NCBI GenBank assembly: GCA_964455335.1
Contig: CAYVVW010000099.1
Span: forward strand, 1-7,419
DNA from: Marvinbryantia sp964455335
Lineage (GTDB): Bacteria > Bacillota > Clostridia > Lachnospirales > Lachnospiraceae
Reading direction: 5' to 3'
DNA: 7,419 bases
Position numbers and translations under genes: made by a program. The notes below the pieces were generated by a model. That model was not told the DNA's origin. It saw only the letters and a list, made by a program, of their open reading frames with translations, and did not search any database. Positions 1 through 4,452 of the stretch are shown piece by piece. Within the stretch, counting starts at the first letter, position 1. The number at the start of each line of letters is the position of its first letter.

Positions 1-5
1 CCCAC

Positions 6-23
6 CGACATGCAAGCATGTCG
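6..23. repeat. Small inverted repeat (hairpin), start of window
   Basis: CGACATG (6-12) and CATGTCG (17-23) form a perfect 7-bp inverted repeat around CAAG. No T-run follows on the + strand, so it does not look like an intrinsic terminator. Its right arm overlaps the first copy of the direct repeat at 12-51, which suggests it belongs to the same repeat element. The gene upstream, if any, is outside the window. Confidence 0.5.
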
Positions 24-51
24 AGGGAAAGGGCTTTCTACCCTGGCATCA
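12..51 (+). repeat. Direct repeat copy 1 (GCAAGCATG...CCCTGGCATCA)
   Basis: This 40-nt segment aligns without gaps to 139-178, exactly 127 bp downstream, with 33 of 40 positions identical by eye. Both copies begin GCAAGCATG and end CCCTGGCATCA. The terminal CTACCCTGGCA motif also occurs in the gap at 4333-4421. It is non-coding as far as I can tell and lies upstream of the HU promoter. Confidence 0.65.
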
Positions 52-100
52 TTATATTAAGAAGGCAATGTTGCGGGGAAAAGATGCCCTACGGGATGTT

Positions 101-120
101 TCGGGCATTTGGCACGATGT
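101..120 (+). repeat. Dispersed repeat motif, copy upstream of HU
   Basis: TCGGGCATTTGGCACGATGT here matches 4271-4290 at 19 of 20 positions (A versus G at the fourteenth). The two copies are over 4 kb apart, in different intergenic gaps. Both are followed, 65 to 67 nt after the motif start, by a CCCTGGCA box (168 and 4336), so the shared element seems to have conserved ends and a variable middle. Confidence 0.65.
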
Positions 121-124
121 CCCG

Positions 125-153
125 CCGCGCCATGGCGCGCAAGCATGGCGCGG
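125..153. repeat. Inverted repeat with 10-bp arms
   Basis: CCGCGCCATG (125-134) pairs perfectly with CATGGCGCGG (144-153) around a 9-nt loop, giving a very GC-rich hairpin. It sits in the variable middle of the dispersed element that starts at 101, and its right arm overlaps the second direct-repeat copy (139-178). No T-tract follows; GGGAGGGGG comes next, so a terminator role is unlikely. Confidence 0.6.
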
Positions 154-178
154 GAGGGGGCATTTTGCCCTGGCATCA
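139..178 (+). repeat. Direct repeat copy 2 (GCAAGCATG...CCCTGGCATCA)
   Basis: Second copy of the 40-nt element at 12-51, aligned without gaps (33 of 40 identical). It ends right where the first phased A-tract of the HU upstream region begins. Confidence 0.65.
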
Positions 179-205
179 AAAAAGCCGAAAAAATGCGGTA
201 AATTT
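178..205 (+). promoter_or_regulatory. Phased A-tracts upstream of the HU promoter
   Basis: A6 runs at 178-183 and 188-193 and an AAATTT at 200-205 have centres about 10 to 12 bp apart, close to one helical turn. Such phasing is known to bend DNA and to stimulate promoters. The tracts end about 24 bp before the -35 box at 229. A similar arrangement precedes clpB. The functional role is inferred. Confidence 0.45.
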
Positions 206-228
206 CGCCCCAAGAGGCGCGAAAAGCC

Positions 229-257
229 TTGACAAACGGTATATCACGGTATATAAA
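229..257 (+). promoter_or_regulatory. Promoter of the HU gene (sigma-A type)
   Basis: TTGACA (229-234) and TATAAA (252-257) are separated by exactly 17 nt, close to the housekeeping sigma-factor consensus. The predicted start is near 264, giving a 5' leader of roughly 35 to 40 nt. The spacer contains ACGGTATAT twice (236-244 and 246-254), a head-to-tail repeat with 10-bp period that could be an operator or chance. The strength of the promoter suits an abundant nucleoid protein. Confidence 0.8.
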
Positions 258-284
258 AGTGTGTAGTAGGCAAGACAAATCCTA

Positions 285-291
285 GAGGAGG
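285..291 (+). promoter_or_regulatory. Ribosome binding site of the HU gene
   Basis: GAGGAGG lies 9 nt before the ATG at 301. It is a near-perfect Shine-Dalgarno sequence and fixes the start. Confidence 0.8.
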
Positions 292-300
292 AAAGGTTTC

Positions 301-579
301 ATGAACAAAACAGAGTTGGTAGCAGAGATTGCGAGGCAGACGGAGCTTTCAAGGAAGGACGCGGAAAAAGCGGTCAAGGCGTTTACGGATGTCGTGACAT
401 CCGAGCTGAAAAAGGGCGAAAAGATCCAGCTGGTCGGGTTTGGCACATTTGAGGTGTCCGAGCGCGCCGCCAGAGAGGGCAGGAACCCGCAGACGGGCGA
501 CACCATGGAGATCAAGGCGTCCAAGTCGCCGAAATTCAAGGCGGGCAAGGCGTTGAAAGACGCGGTCAACCAGCAGTAA
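301..579 (+). CDS. hup: HU family DNA-binding protein
   Basis: A 92-residue histone-like protein of normal length for the family. HU dimers bind and bend DNA with little sequence preference and organise the nucleoid. The sequence opens MNKTELVAEIA, carries the conserved VGFGTFEV segment at about residues 45-52, and the GRNPQTG tip of the DNA-wrapping beta arm at residues 60-66, including the proline (P63) that intercalates into the minor groove. The basic end (SKSPKFKAGKALKDAVN) is also typical. The start is fixed by GAGGAGG. The gene has its own strong promoter (229-257) and an intrinsic terminator (610-633), so it is probably mainly monocistronic. An HU gene immediately before an rqcP-divIC block is a common arrangement in Clostridia. 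The family is certain; which paralogue it is in this organism is not. Confidence 0.97.
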   Translation: MNKTELVAEIARQTELSRKDAEKAVKAFTDVVTSELKKGEKIQLVGFGTFEVSERAAREGRNPQTGDTMEIKASKSPKFKAGKALKDAVNQQ

Positions 580-609
580 GGCACAACAAATACAGCGAGT
601 TGGACGGAC

Positions 610-633
610 AAGCGGAGCGGCTGCTCCGCTTTT
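610..633 (+). terminator. Intrinsic terminator after HU
   Basis: AAGCGGAGC (610-618) and GCTCCGCTT (623-631) form a perfect 9-bp stem around a GGCT tetraloop, and the right arm runs into TTTTA. The T-run is short (4), so some read-through into rqcP is possible. Confidence 0.75.
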
Positions 634-777
634 ATCACACTCTTTGACGTTTTTCACCGGGCAGCGCCCATTGCCGGGATTTGTGCTGATGCGCGGACGT
701 ATCGCTTGGGGCGCGTGCCGGTTTGCGCGGCGTGGAAGCGTGTGTGAAACAAGGAGTGCGGGAGGGCATGGAAGAAG
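634..777 (+). other. Gap between HU terminator and rqcP
   Basis: This stretch of 144 nt holds no credible gene. TTGACG at 644-649 resembles a -35 box, but nothing like a -10 box lies at the right distance, so I do not call a promoter. A GGGAGGG at 760-766 serves as the probable Shine-Dalgarno sequence for rqcP, with a rather long spacing of 11 nt to its ATG. Confidence 0.4.
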
Positions 778-1017
778 ATGCGTCTGGACAAATATCTCAA
801 AGTTTCGCGCCTCATCAAGCGGCGCACGGTGGCGAATGAGGCATGCGACGCGGGCCGTGTCACGGTCAACGGAAAACCGGCAAAGGCCTCCGTGAGTGTC
901 AAGGAGGGCGACGTCATCGAGATCCAGTTTGGTACGAGAAGCGTAAAAGTGCAAGTAAAAAACGTGCAGGAAACAGTCAGGAAAGAAGAAGTGCAGGAAA
1001 TGTACGAATATCTTTGA
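778..1017 (+). CDS. rqcP: RNA-binding S4 domain protein, RqcP type
   Basis: A 79-residue protein made almost wholly of one S4 RNA-binding domain (about residues 1-60: MRLDKYLKVSRLIKRRTVAN, then GRVTVNGKPAKAS and VKEGDVIEIQFG). Proteins of this size in Bacillota are RqcP (formerly YabO), which acts with RqcH on stalled 50S subunits to add C-terminal alanine tails during ribosome-associated quality control. The assignment rests on length, the S4 signature and the divIC-like gene 15 nt downstream. No other in-frame start is possible, since a stop (745-747) lies just upstream. The related heat-shock S4 protein Hsp15 is longer. In sporulating relatives yabP and yabQ normally follow; here they do not. 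Confidence 0.88.
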   Translation: MRLDKYLKVSRLIKRRTVANEACDAGRVTVNGKPAKASVSVKEGDVIEIQFGTRSVKVQVKNVQETVRKEEVQEMYEYL

Positions 1018-1032
1018 GGCAAGGCGGGCTTT

Positions 1033-1350
1033 ATGGGGGAGACAAAAAAGATGAGGCCAAGAAAACGAAACAGGGGGAGTAACCGCTCGGCAGTCCTTTG
1101 CATCCTCGGTGTCTTATTTGTGCTGATGGGGGCGGTATTCACGAAGAGCGGTCAGTTGAGAAAGAAAAACGAGGGGTATGAGGCCAGGATCGCCCAGCTC
1201 CAGGCGCAGATCGAGGAGGAGAGCGAGCGCGCAAGCGACATCGAGGCACTCAAGGAATATGTGCACACACCCGAGTACACGCGTGAGGCCGCCAGAGAAA
1301 AACTGGGCATGGTCGGCGAGGACGAGATCCTGTTTAAGGCAGAGGACTAA
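1033..1350 (+). CDS. divIC: Septum formation initiator, FtsB/DivIC family
   Basis: A 105-residue bitopic membrane protein with the family layout: a short, strongly basic cytoplasmic tail (RPRKRNR, residues 8-14), one transmembrane helix at about residues 19-36, then a coiled coil at about residues 40-72 rich in Glu, Gln and Arg, and a short extracellular end with YTREAAREKLGMVGEDEILF. DivIC/FtsB pairs with FtsL and DivIB/FtsQ to control septal wall synthesis. The pattern AREKLGMV.EDEI.F is a family hallmark. Two starts are possible: ATG 1033, preceded by AAGGCGG, and ATG 1051, preceded by GGGGGAG at 9 nt; they differ by six residues and do not affect the domains. The gene lies 15 nt after rqcP and 19 nt before larB, so co-transcription is likely. 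DivIC and FtsB are hard to tell apart by sequence; the location favours divIC. Confidence 0.88.
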   Translation: MGETKKMRPRKRNRGSNRSAVLCILGVLFVLMGAVFTKSGQLRKKNEGYEARIAQLQAQIEEESERASDIEALKEYVHTPEYTREAAREKLGMVGEDEILFKAED

Positions 1351-1369
1351 AGGGAAAAGAAAAACGCAT

Positions 1370-2146
1370 ATGGACGTGACAACGATTTTGCGGCGGCTAT
1401 CCGATGGCGCAATCACCGTGCAAGAGGCGGAAGAGATGCTCAGGGTGGCGCCGTTTGATGATATTGGCTATGCAAAGATCGACTACCACCGCGAGATCCG
1501 TACCGGCGTGCCAGAGGTGATCTACGGGGCGGGGAAGAGTGCCGCGCAGATCTGCGGAATCGTGGAAAATATGCTGCGGCATGGGGCAGAGCGCATTTTC
1601 GGGACGCGGGTGGATCGGGAAAAATACGAGGCGGTACGCGCAGTCTGCCCGCAGATGGAGTACGACGCGCTGTCGCGCATCATGTACTTTGGGCAGCCGA
1701 AAAAACCGCGCAACAACGGTACGATCGCGGTGGCCTGCGCGGGCACGTCAGATCTGCCCGTGGCCAGGGAAGCCGCCTTGACGGCGCGTTTCTTAGGAAA
1801 CGAGGTGGAGGAGATATTTGACGTGGGCGTGGCGGGCATCCATCGCCTCTTGGCAAACGTGGACGTTTTCTTGCGCGCGAGCGTGGTGATCGCCGTGGCG
1901 GGCATGGAGGGGGCATTGGCCTCCGTGGTCGGCGGCCTGACCGACAAGCCCGTGATCGCCGTTCCCACGTCGGTCGGCTATGGCGCGAACTTTGGCGGCC
2001 TGGCGGCACTTCTGGCTATGCTCAACAGCTGCGCCTCCGGCGTGAGCGTCGTGAACATCGACAACGGCTTTGGCGCGGGGTACATGGCGCACAGCATCAA
2101 CTGCCTGACGGGAAAGCGCGCGGACGAACCTGCGGGAGGGCTTTGA
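1370..2146 (+). CDS. larB: LarB, pyridinium-3,5-biscarboxylic acid mononucleotide synthase
   Basis: A 258-residue protein that, in the known family, carboxylates the pyridinium ring of nicotinic acid adenine dinucleotide and cleaves it to pyridinium-3,5-biscarboxylic acid mononucleotide, the first step of nickel-pincer nucleotide synthesis. The N-terminal third (ILRRLSDGAITVQEAEEML, then GVPEVIYGAGKSAAQI) and the C-terminal PurE-like domain are both present: GTSDLPVAREA at residues 125-135, DVGVAGIHRLL, VAGMEGALASVVGGL, and PTSVGYGANFGGLAALL from residue 199. I start at ATG 1370, where family similarity begins; the frame stays open upstream only as a shadow of the previous gene. The Shine-Dalgarno sequence is weak (AAAGGGA, about 14 nt away). 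The last nine or so codons (from KRADEPAGGL to the stop) are built from the first unit of the 36-bp tandem repeat, so the natural C-terminus seems to have been replaced or extended by repeat DNA. Confidence 0.93.
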   Translation: MDVTTILRRLSDGAITVQEAEEMLRVAPFDDIGYAKIDYHREIRTGVPEVIYGAGKSAAQICGIVENMLRHGAERIFGTRVDREKYEAVRAVCPQMEYDALSRIMYFGQPKKPRNNGTIAVACAGTSDLPVAREAALTARFLGNEVEEIFDVGVAGIHRLLANVDVFLRASVVIAVAGMEGALASVVGGLTDKPVIAVPTSVGYGANFGGLAALLAMLNSCASGVSVVNIDNGFGAGYMAHSINCLTGKRADEPAGGL

Positions 2147-2282
2147 GCAAAGCGCACGGACGAACCAGCGGGAGGGTATTGGGTAAAGTGCGCGGACGAA
2201 TCTGTGGGAGGGCTTTGAGCAAAGCGAGAGGAAGAACCTGCGGGAGAGTTTCGAGTAAAGCCATGGGAAGGTACTTGGCAAA
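2116..2282 (+). repeat. Tandem array of 36-bp repeats at the larB-larC junction
   Basis: Four head-to-tail units of exactly 36 bp lie at 2116-2151, 2152-2187, 2188-2223 and 2224-2259, followed by a shortened, decayed unit at 2260-2282. A unit reads roughly GCGCGCGGACGAACC, then TGCGGGAGGGCTTTGAGCAAA. Units 1 and 3 are nearly identical; units 2 and 4 are more diverged. There are no unique spacers, so this is not a CRISPR array. The period is a multiple of three: one frame stays open through all units, giving a Gly/Arg-rich 12-residue repeat (GKVRGRICGRAL, SKARGRTCGRVS), while the larB frame ends at TGA inside unit 1. Each full unit carries a purine-rich GGGAGGG or GGGAGAG. Confidence 0.88.
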
Positions 2283-2320
2283 GAACGCGGGAGATTCGGC
2301 GAGCGTGCGTTCGGAAAAGC

Positions 2321-2327
2321 GAGGAGG
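2321..2327 (+). promoter_or_regulatory. Ribosome binding site that decides the larC start
   Basis: GAGGAGG lies 7 nt before GTG 2335, an ideal position. This places the larC start after the repeat array and argues against the longer frame that opens at TTG 2143. Confidence 0.75.
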
Positions 2328-2334
2328 CCACACG

Positions 2335-3648
2335 GTGGAAGAAAGAATGTTGTATTTTGATTGTTCCTCCGGCATCAGCGGAGACATGGTTCTGGGCGCG
2401 CTGCTGGATCTGGGCGTGGAGGAACAGGCATTTCTGCGAGAACTCGACAAGCTGCGACTAGAGGGATTTCACATAACAATCGAAGAGACACAAAAAAATG
2501 GCATCCGCGCAAAACGCGTGAGCGTGCATGTGGACGGGGCGGATGAGGCGGAACATGAGGAATACGCACATTCCCACGGCCATCCACATACAGGAGAGCA
2601 CGGAGAACATATACAGTTTCAGGGAGATGTTTCCCACGGTCATCCTCACCGCACATATGCGGATATTCGACACATGATCGAAGCCAGCGACCTCTCCTCG
2701 GATGTCAAGGCGCTTTCCCTGCGCATTTTCGGGCGCGTTGCGAAAGCGGAGGCAAAGGTGCATGGCAGGCCGGTGGACGAGGTGCATTTTCACGAGGTGG
2801 GGGCGGTGGATTCGATTGTCGACATTGTGGGATGCGCAGTGTTATTTTCCATGTTGCGCCCGCAGGTGGTGATGGCATCCACGATCCACGAAGGGCATGG
2901 GTATGTGCGCTGCCAGCACGGACGCTTGTCCGTTCCGGTGCCGGCGACCTTGGAAATCTTTGCGGACGCGCAGGTGCCGTTTGCGCAGATTGACATCGAG
3001 GGCGAGCTTGTCACCCCGACGGGGGCGGCCATCATCGCGGAGCTGGCATCCGCGTTTGGAAATATGCCGCCCATGCGCGTGACAAGAGTCGGCTGGGGCG
3101 CGGGCACAAAAACATTTGCGATTCCGAATGTGCTGAAAATTTATGATGGGTACGCGGCGTTTGCGCAAACAGGCGATGACGTGCCCATGGGAAATTTCCC
3201 CGATTCCCCCGATGCGCCCAGAAAAACGGACACCGACGAGATTGTGGTCATGGAAACAAACCTGGACGATTGCACAGGGGAAATGCTTGGGCGTGCCATG
3301 GACGTGCTGCTCGCGGCCGGCGCGTTGGATGTGTTTTTCACGCCGATATGGATGAAGAAAAACCGCCCTGCCTACCGCCTGACAGTGCTCGCAAGGCCAA
3401 CGGATGAGCGCAAACTTGCCGACCTCATCTTTATTCACACCACCACCATCGGCATACGCAAGCGCTATGAGACGCGGAGCATTTTGCCAAGGGAAACGGT
3501 GGAAATCCCCACCAGGGATGGCGTGCTGCGGGGAAAAAAAGTGTCCTTGGGCGAAACGGAGCGCGTCTATCCGGAGTACGAAAGCGCGGTGCGTTTGTCA
3601 GAGCAGAGCGGCCGATCCCTATGGGAGATCTATCGCAGTTGTGAGTAA
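2335..3648 (+). CDS. larC: LarC, nickel-pincer cofactor nickel insertase (cyclometallase)
   Basis: A 437-residue protein. LarC uses CTP to insert nickel into pyridinium-3,5-bisthiocarboxylic acid mononucleotide, the last step of nickel-pincer nucleotide synthesis. Seen here: the family opening (LYFDCSSGISGDMVLGALLDLG), a His-rich region at about residues 73-105 with two HGHPH blocks, HFHEVGAVDSIVDIVG, GELVTPTGA at residues 223-231, and the C-terminal domain with NLDDCTGE (309-316) and KKNRPAYRLTVL. I chose GTG 2335 because of the GAGGAGG upstream and because family similarity begins at the ATG 12 nt later (2347), which is an alternative start. The frame is open back to TTG 2143, overlapping the larB stop, which would add 64 basic, repeat-encoded residues. 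In Lactiplantibacillus plantarum larC is split and expressed through a programmed frameshift; here it is continuous. Its last codons (SLWEIYRSCE) form unit 1 of the next repeat array. Confidence 0.94.
   Translation: MEERMLYFDCSSGISGDMVLGALLDLGVEEQAFLRELDKLRLEGFHITIEETQKNGIRAKRVSVHVDGADEAEHEEYAHSHGHPHTGEHGEHIQFQGDVSHGHPHRTYADIRHMIEASDLSSDVKALSLRIFGRVAKAEAKVHGRPVDEVHFHEVGAVDSIVDIVGCAVLFSMLRPQVVMASTIHEGHGYVRCQHGRLSVPVPATLEIFADAQVPFAQIDIEGELVTPTGAAIIAELASAFGNMPPMRVTRVGWGAGTKTFAIPNVLKIYDGYAAFAQTGDDVPMGNFPDSPDAPRKTDTDEIVVMETNLDDCTGEMLGRAMDVLLAAGALDVFFTPIWMKKNRPAYRLTVLARPTDERKLADLIFIHTTTIGIRKRYETRSILPRETVEIPTRDGVLRGKKVSLGETERVYPEYESAVRLSEQSGRSLWEIYRSCE
2571..2645 (+). repeat. Direct repeat inside larC encoding two His blocks
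   Basis: TTCCCACGGCCATCC (2571-2585) and TTCCCACGGTCATCC (2631-2645) match at 14 of 15 positions, 60 bp apart and in the same frame. Each encodes SHGHPH. Together with the His residues between them they make a probable metal-binding loop. His-rich loops at this place are common in LarC proteins; the internal duplication is what is seen here. Confidence 0.65.
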
Positions 3649-3820
3649 ACGGGATGTTCCTTATGGGAGATTTACCGCAGTTGGAATGGGAGATTCCCCA
3701 TGGAAGATGTACCACGGTTGTGCGTGAATGAGGTATTCCCTATGGAGCTGTGTGGAAGTTATGCGCAAGTTGGATATTCCTGCGGGAGCGTTTACGGGTG
3801 TTATGGGTGAATCGGATGTT
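3617..3820 (+). repeat. Tandem array of about 42-bp degenerate repeats from the larC 3' end
   Basis: Five units, each starting with CC and ending with TT, lie at 3617-3658 (42 nt), 3659-3695 (37), 3696-3737 (42), 3738-3778 (41) and 3779-3820 (42). Unit 1 contains CCCTATGGGAGATCTATCGC and unit 2 CCTTATGGGAGATTTACCGC; both continue AGTTG, and later units are more diverged. Unit 1 is coding, forming the last ten larC codons and stop, so the array looks like repeated copying of the larC 3' end. Unit 5 (CCTGCGGGAGCGTTT) closely resembles unit 4 of the larB-larC array (CCTGCGGGAGAGTTT). The array extends over the region where the next gene starts. Confidence 0.75.
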
Positions 3821-4246
3821 TTATACAAGCGCGCGGTGGAAATTGCCACGCGGGCGCATGCGGGGCAGGTGGACAAGGGCGGGCATCCCTACATCGGCCA
3901 CCCGCTTGCGGTGGCAGACAGCGTGGAGGGGATGGCTCAAAAAATTGTGGCGGTGCTCCATGACATCTTGGAGGACACCAGCGTGACGGCGGACGACCTG
4001 CGCGCCGAGGGCTTCCCGCGCGCGATCGTGGAGGCTGTCGAGGCACTCACCCGCCAAAAAAGCGACCCGATTTCCTACGAGGCATATCTGTGCCGCGTCA
4101 AGCAAAACCCCCTTGCGCGGGCGGTCAAAATGGCCGATTTGCGGCACAACCTGGACCTGACGCGCATCCCGTGCCCGACGCCGCGCGACTACAAACGGAT
4201 GGAGAAATACCAAAGGGCATTGCGTTTCCTTTCCCAGACGGAATAA
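3803..4246 (+). CDS. HD domain protein, RelA/SpoT-like hydrolase (MESH1-like small alarmone hydrolase)
   Basis: A 147-residue single-domain protein. Seen motifs, numbered from ATG 3803: HAGQVDKGGHPYIGHPLAVA (19-38), LHDILEDT (52-59) and VKMADLRHNL (108-117). These correspond to the metal-binding His, HD and Asp and the ED pair of the RelA/SpoT hydrolase domain, and all are intact. Stand-alone proteins of this type remove pyrophosphate from (p)ppGpp; some members have other nucleotide substrates, so the exact activity is inferred. No synthetase or regulatory domain follows. The reading frame is open back to ATG 3728, but the 25 extra residues are encoded by repeat DNA and do not resemble the family, so I place the start at 3803; ATG 3761 is another option. 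No start has a strong Shine-Dalgarno sequence. It lies 154 nt after larC, with the gap made of repeats. Confidence 0.85.
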   Translation: MGESDVLYKRAVEIATRAHAGQVDKGGHPYIGHPLAVADSVEGMAQKIVAVLHDILEDTSVTADDLRAEGFPRAIVEAVEALTRQKSDPISYEAYLCRVKQNPLARAVKMADLRHNLDLTRIPCPTPRDYKRMEKYQRALRFLSQTE

Positions 4247-4270
4247 TTTGGGCACCCCATTTTCCCCACA

Positions 4271-4290
4271 TCGGGCATTTGGCGCGATGT
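4271..4290 (+). repeat. Dispersed repeat motif, second copy
   Basis: TCGGGCATTTGGCGCGATGT matches 101-120 at 19 of 20 positions. As at the first copy, a CCCTGGCA box follows (at 4336), so the two gaps seem to share one element with a diverged middle. Confidence 0.65.
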
Positions 4291-4316
4291 TCCATCGTGC
4301 TTTGTGAGGAGGAACT

Positions 4317-4332
4317 TTTCACCCTGGTGAAA
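4317..4332. repeat. Short palindrome TTTCACC-CT-GGTGAAA
   Basis: A perfect 7-bp inverted repeat with a 2-nt centre. Its centre contains CACCCTGG, so it may be a modified form of the CTACCCTGGCA repeat that follows at 4333. It could also be an operator; nothing in the sequence decides this. Confidence 0.5.
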
Positions 4333-4452
4333 CTACCCTGGCAATATGGGATCGTAAGAAACTTACCTTGGCAGCAAGGGACAGCGGGGAGCCTACCCTG
4401 GCATGGGATCGCAAGAAATATTTTGCAACATCGAGAGGGCGCAAGGAGATGA
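4327..4452 (+). CDS. Possible small peptide with LPW repeats (doubtful)
   Basis: From GTG 4327 a 41-residue frame contains LPW at residues 3-5, 13-15 and 23-25, an exact 10-residue period produced by the 30-nt tandem repeat: LPWQYGIVRN, LPWQQGTAGS, then LPWHGIARNI. Its stop overlaps the next start as ATGA (4449-4452), the usual geometry of translational coupling. GAGGAGG at 4306-4312 lies 14 nt before the GTG, rather far. The frame is open upstream into the HD gene, so openness alone is weak evidence. I recognise no family. It may be a leader peptide, or simply repeat DNA that happens to lack stops. Confidence 0.2.
   Translation: MKLPWQYGIVRNLPWQQGTAGSLPWHGIARNILQHREGARR
4333..4421 (+). repeat. 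Three tandem repeats of about 30 bp (CTACCCTGGCA family)
   Basis: Units lie at 4333-4361, 4362-4391 and 4392-4421 and start CTACCCTGGCA, CTTACCTTGGCA and CCTACCCTGGCA. Units 1 and 3 share GGGATCG followed by TAAGAAA or CAAGAAA; unit 2 is diverged. The same head occurs at 38-48 and, as TTGCCCTGGCA, at 165-175, upstream of HU. Confidence 0.72.

Larger units (their letters stand above)
4247..4448 (+). other. Repeat-rich gap between the HD gene and the AlkZ-related gene
   Basis: This 202-nt gap holds, in order, the dispersed motif at 4271-4290, an orphan GAGGAGG (4306-4312), a palindrome (4317-4332) and three roughly 30-nt tandem repeats (4333-4421). I see no clear promoter for the downstream gene and no intrinsic terminator for the upstream one. 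Confidence 0.5.

Noticed and set aside
203..224. Inverted repeat TTTCGC / GCGAAA just before the HU -35 box
   Set aside because: The arms are only 6 bp with a 10-nt loop, easily expected by chance here, and no T-run follows. I do not call it an operator or terminator.
18..266. 82-codon open frame upstream of HU
   Set aside because: It lacks a ribosome binding site, runs through the hairpins and repeats and across the HU promoter, and resembles no family. It is best explained as stop-free GC-rich repeat DNA.
644..672. Promoter for rqcP starting at TTGACG
   Set aside because: No -10-like hexamer lies 16 to 18 nt downstream; the region is GC-rich there.
2116..2282. CRISPR array, because the repeat unit is 36 bp
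   Set aside because: The units abut without spacers, vary in sequence, and no cas gene is present.
2335..3648. Programmed frameshift splitting larC, as known in Lactiplantibacillus
   Set aside because: The frame is continuous from the N-terminal to the C-terminal LarC domain, so no frameshift is needed.
3728..3802. N-terminal extension of the HD protein from ATG 3728
   Set aside because: The extra 25 residues come from repeat units 3 to 5, have no family similarity and no Shine-Dalgarno sequence. The domain begins naturally after ATG 3803.
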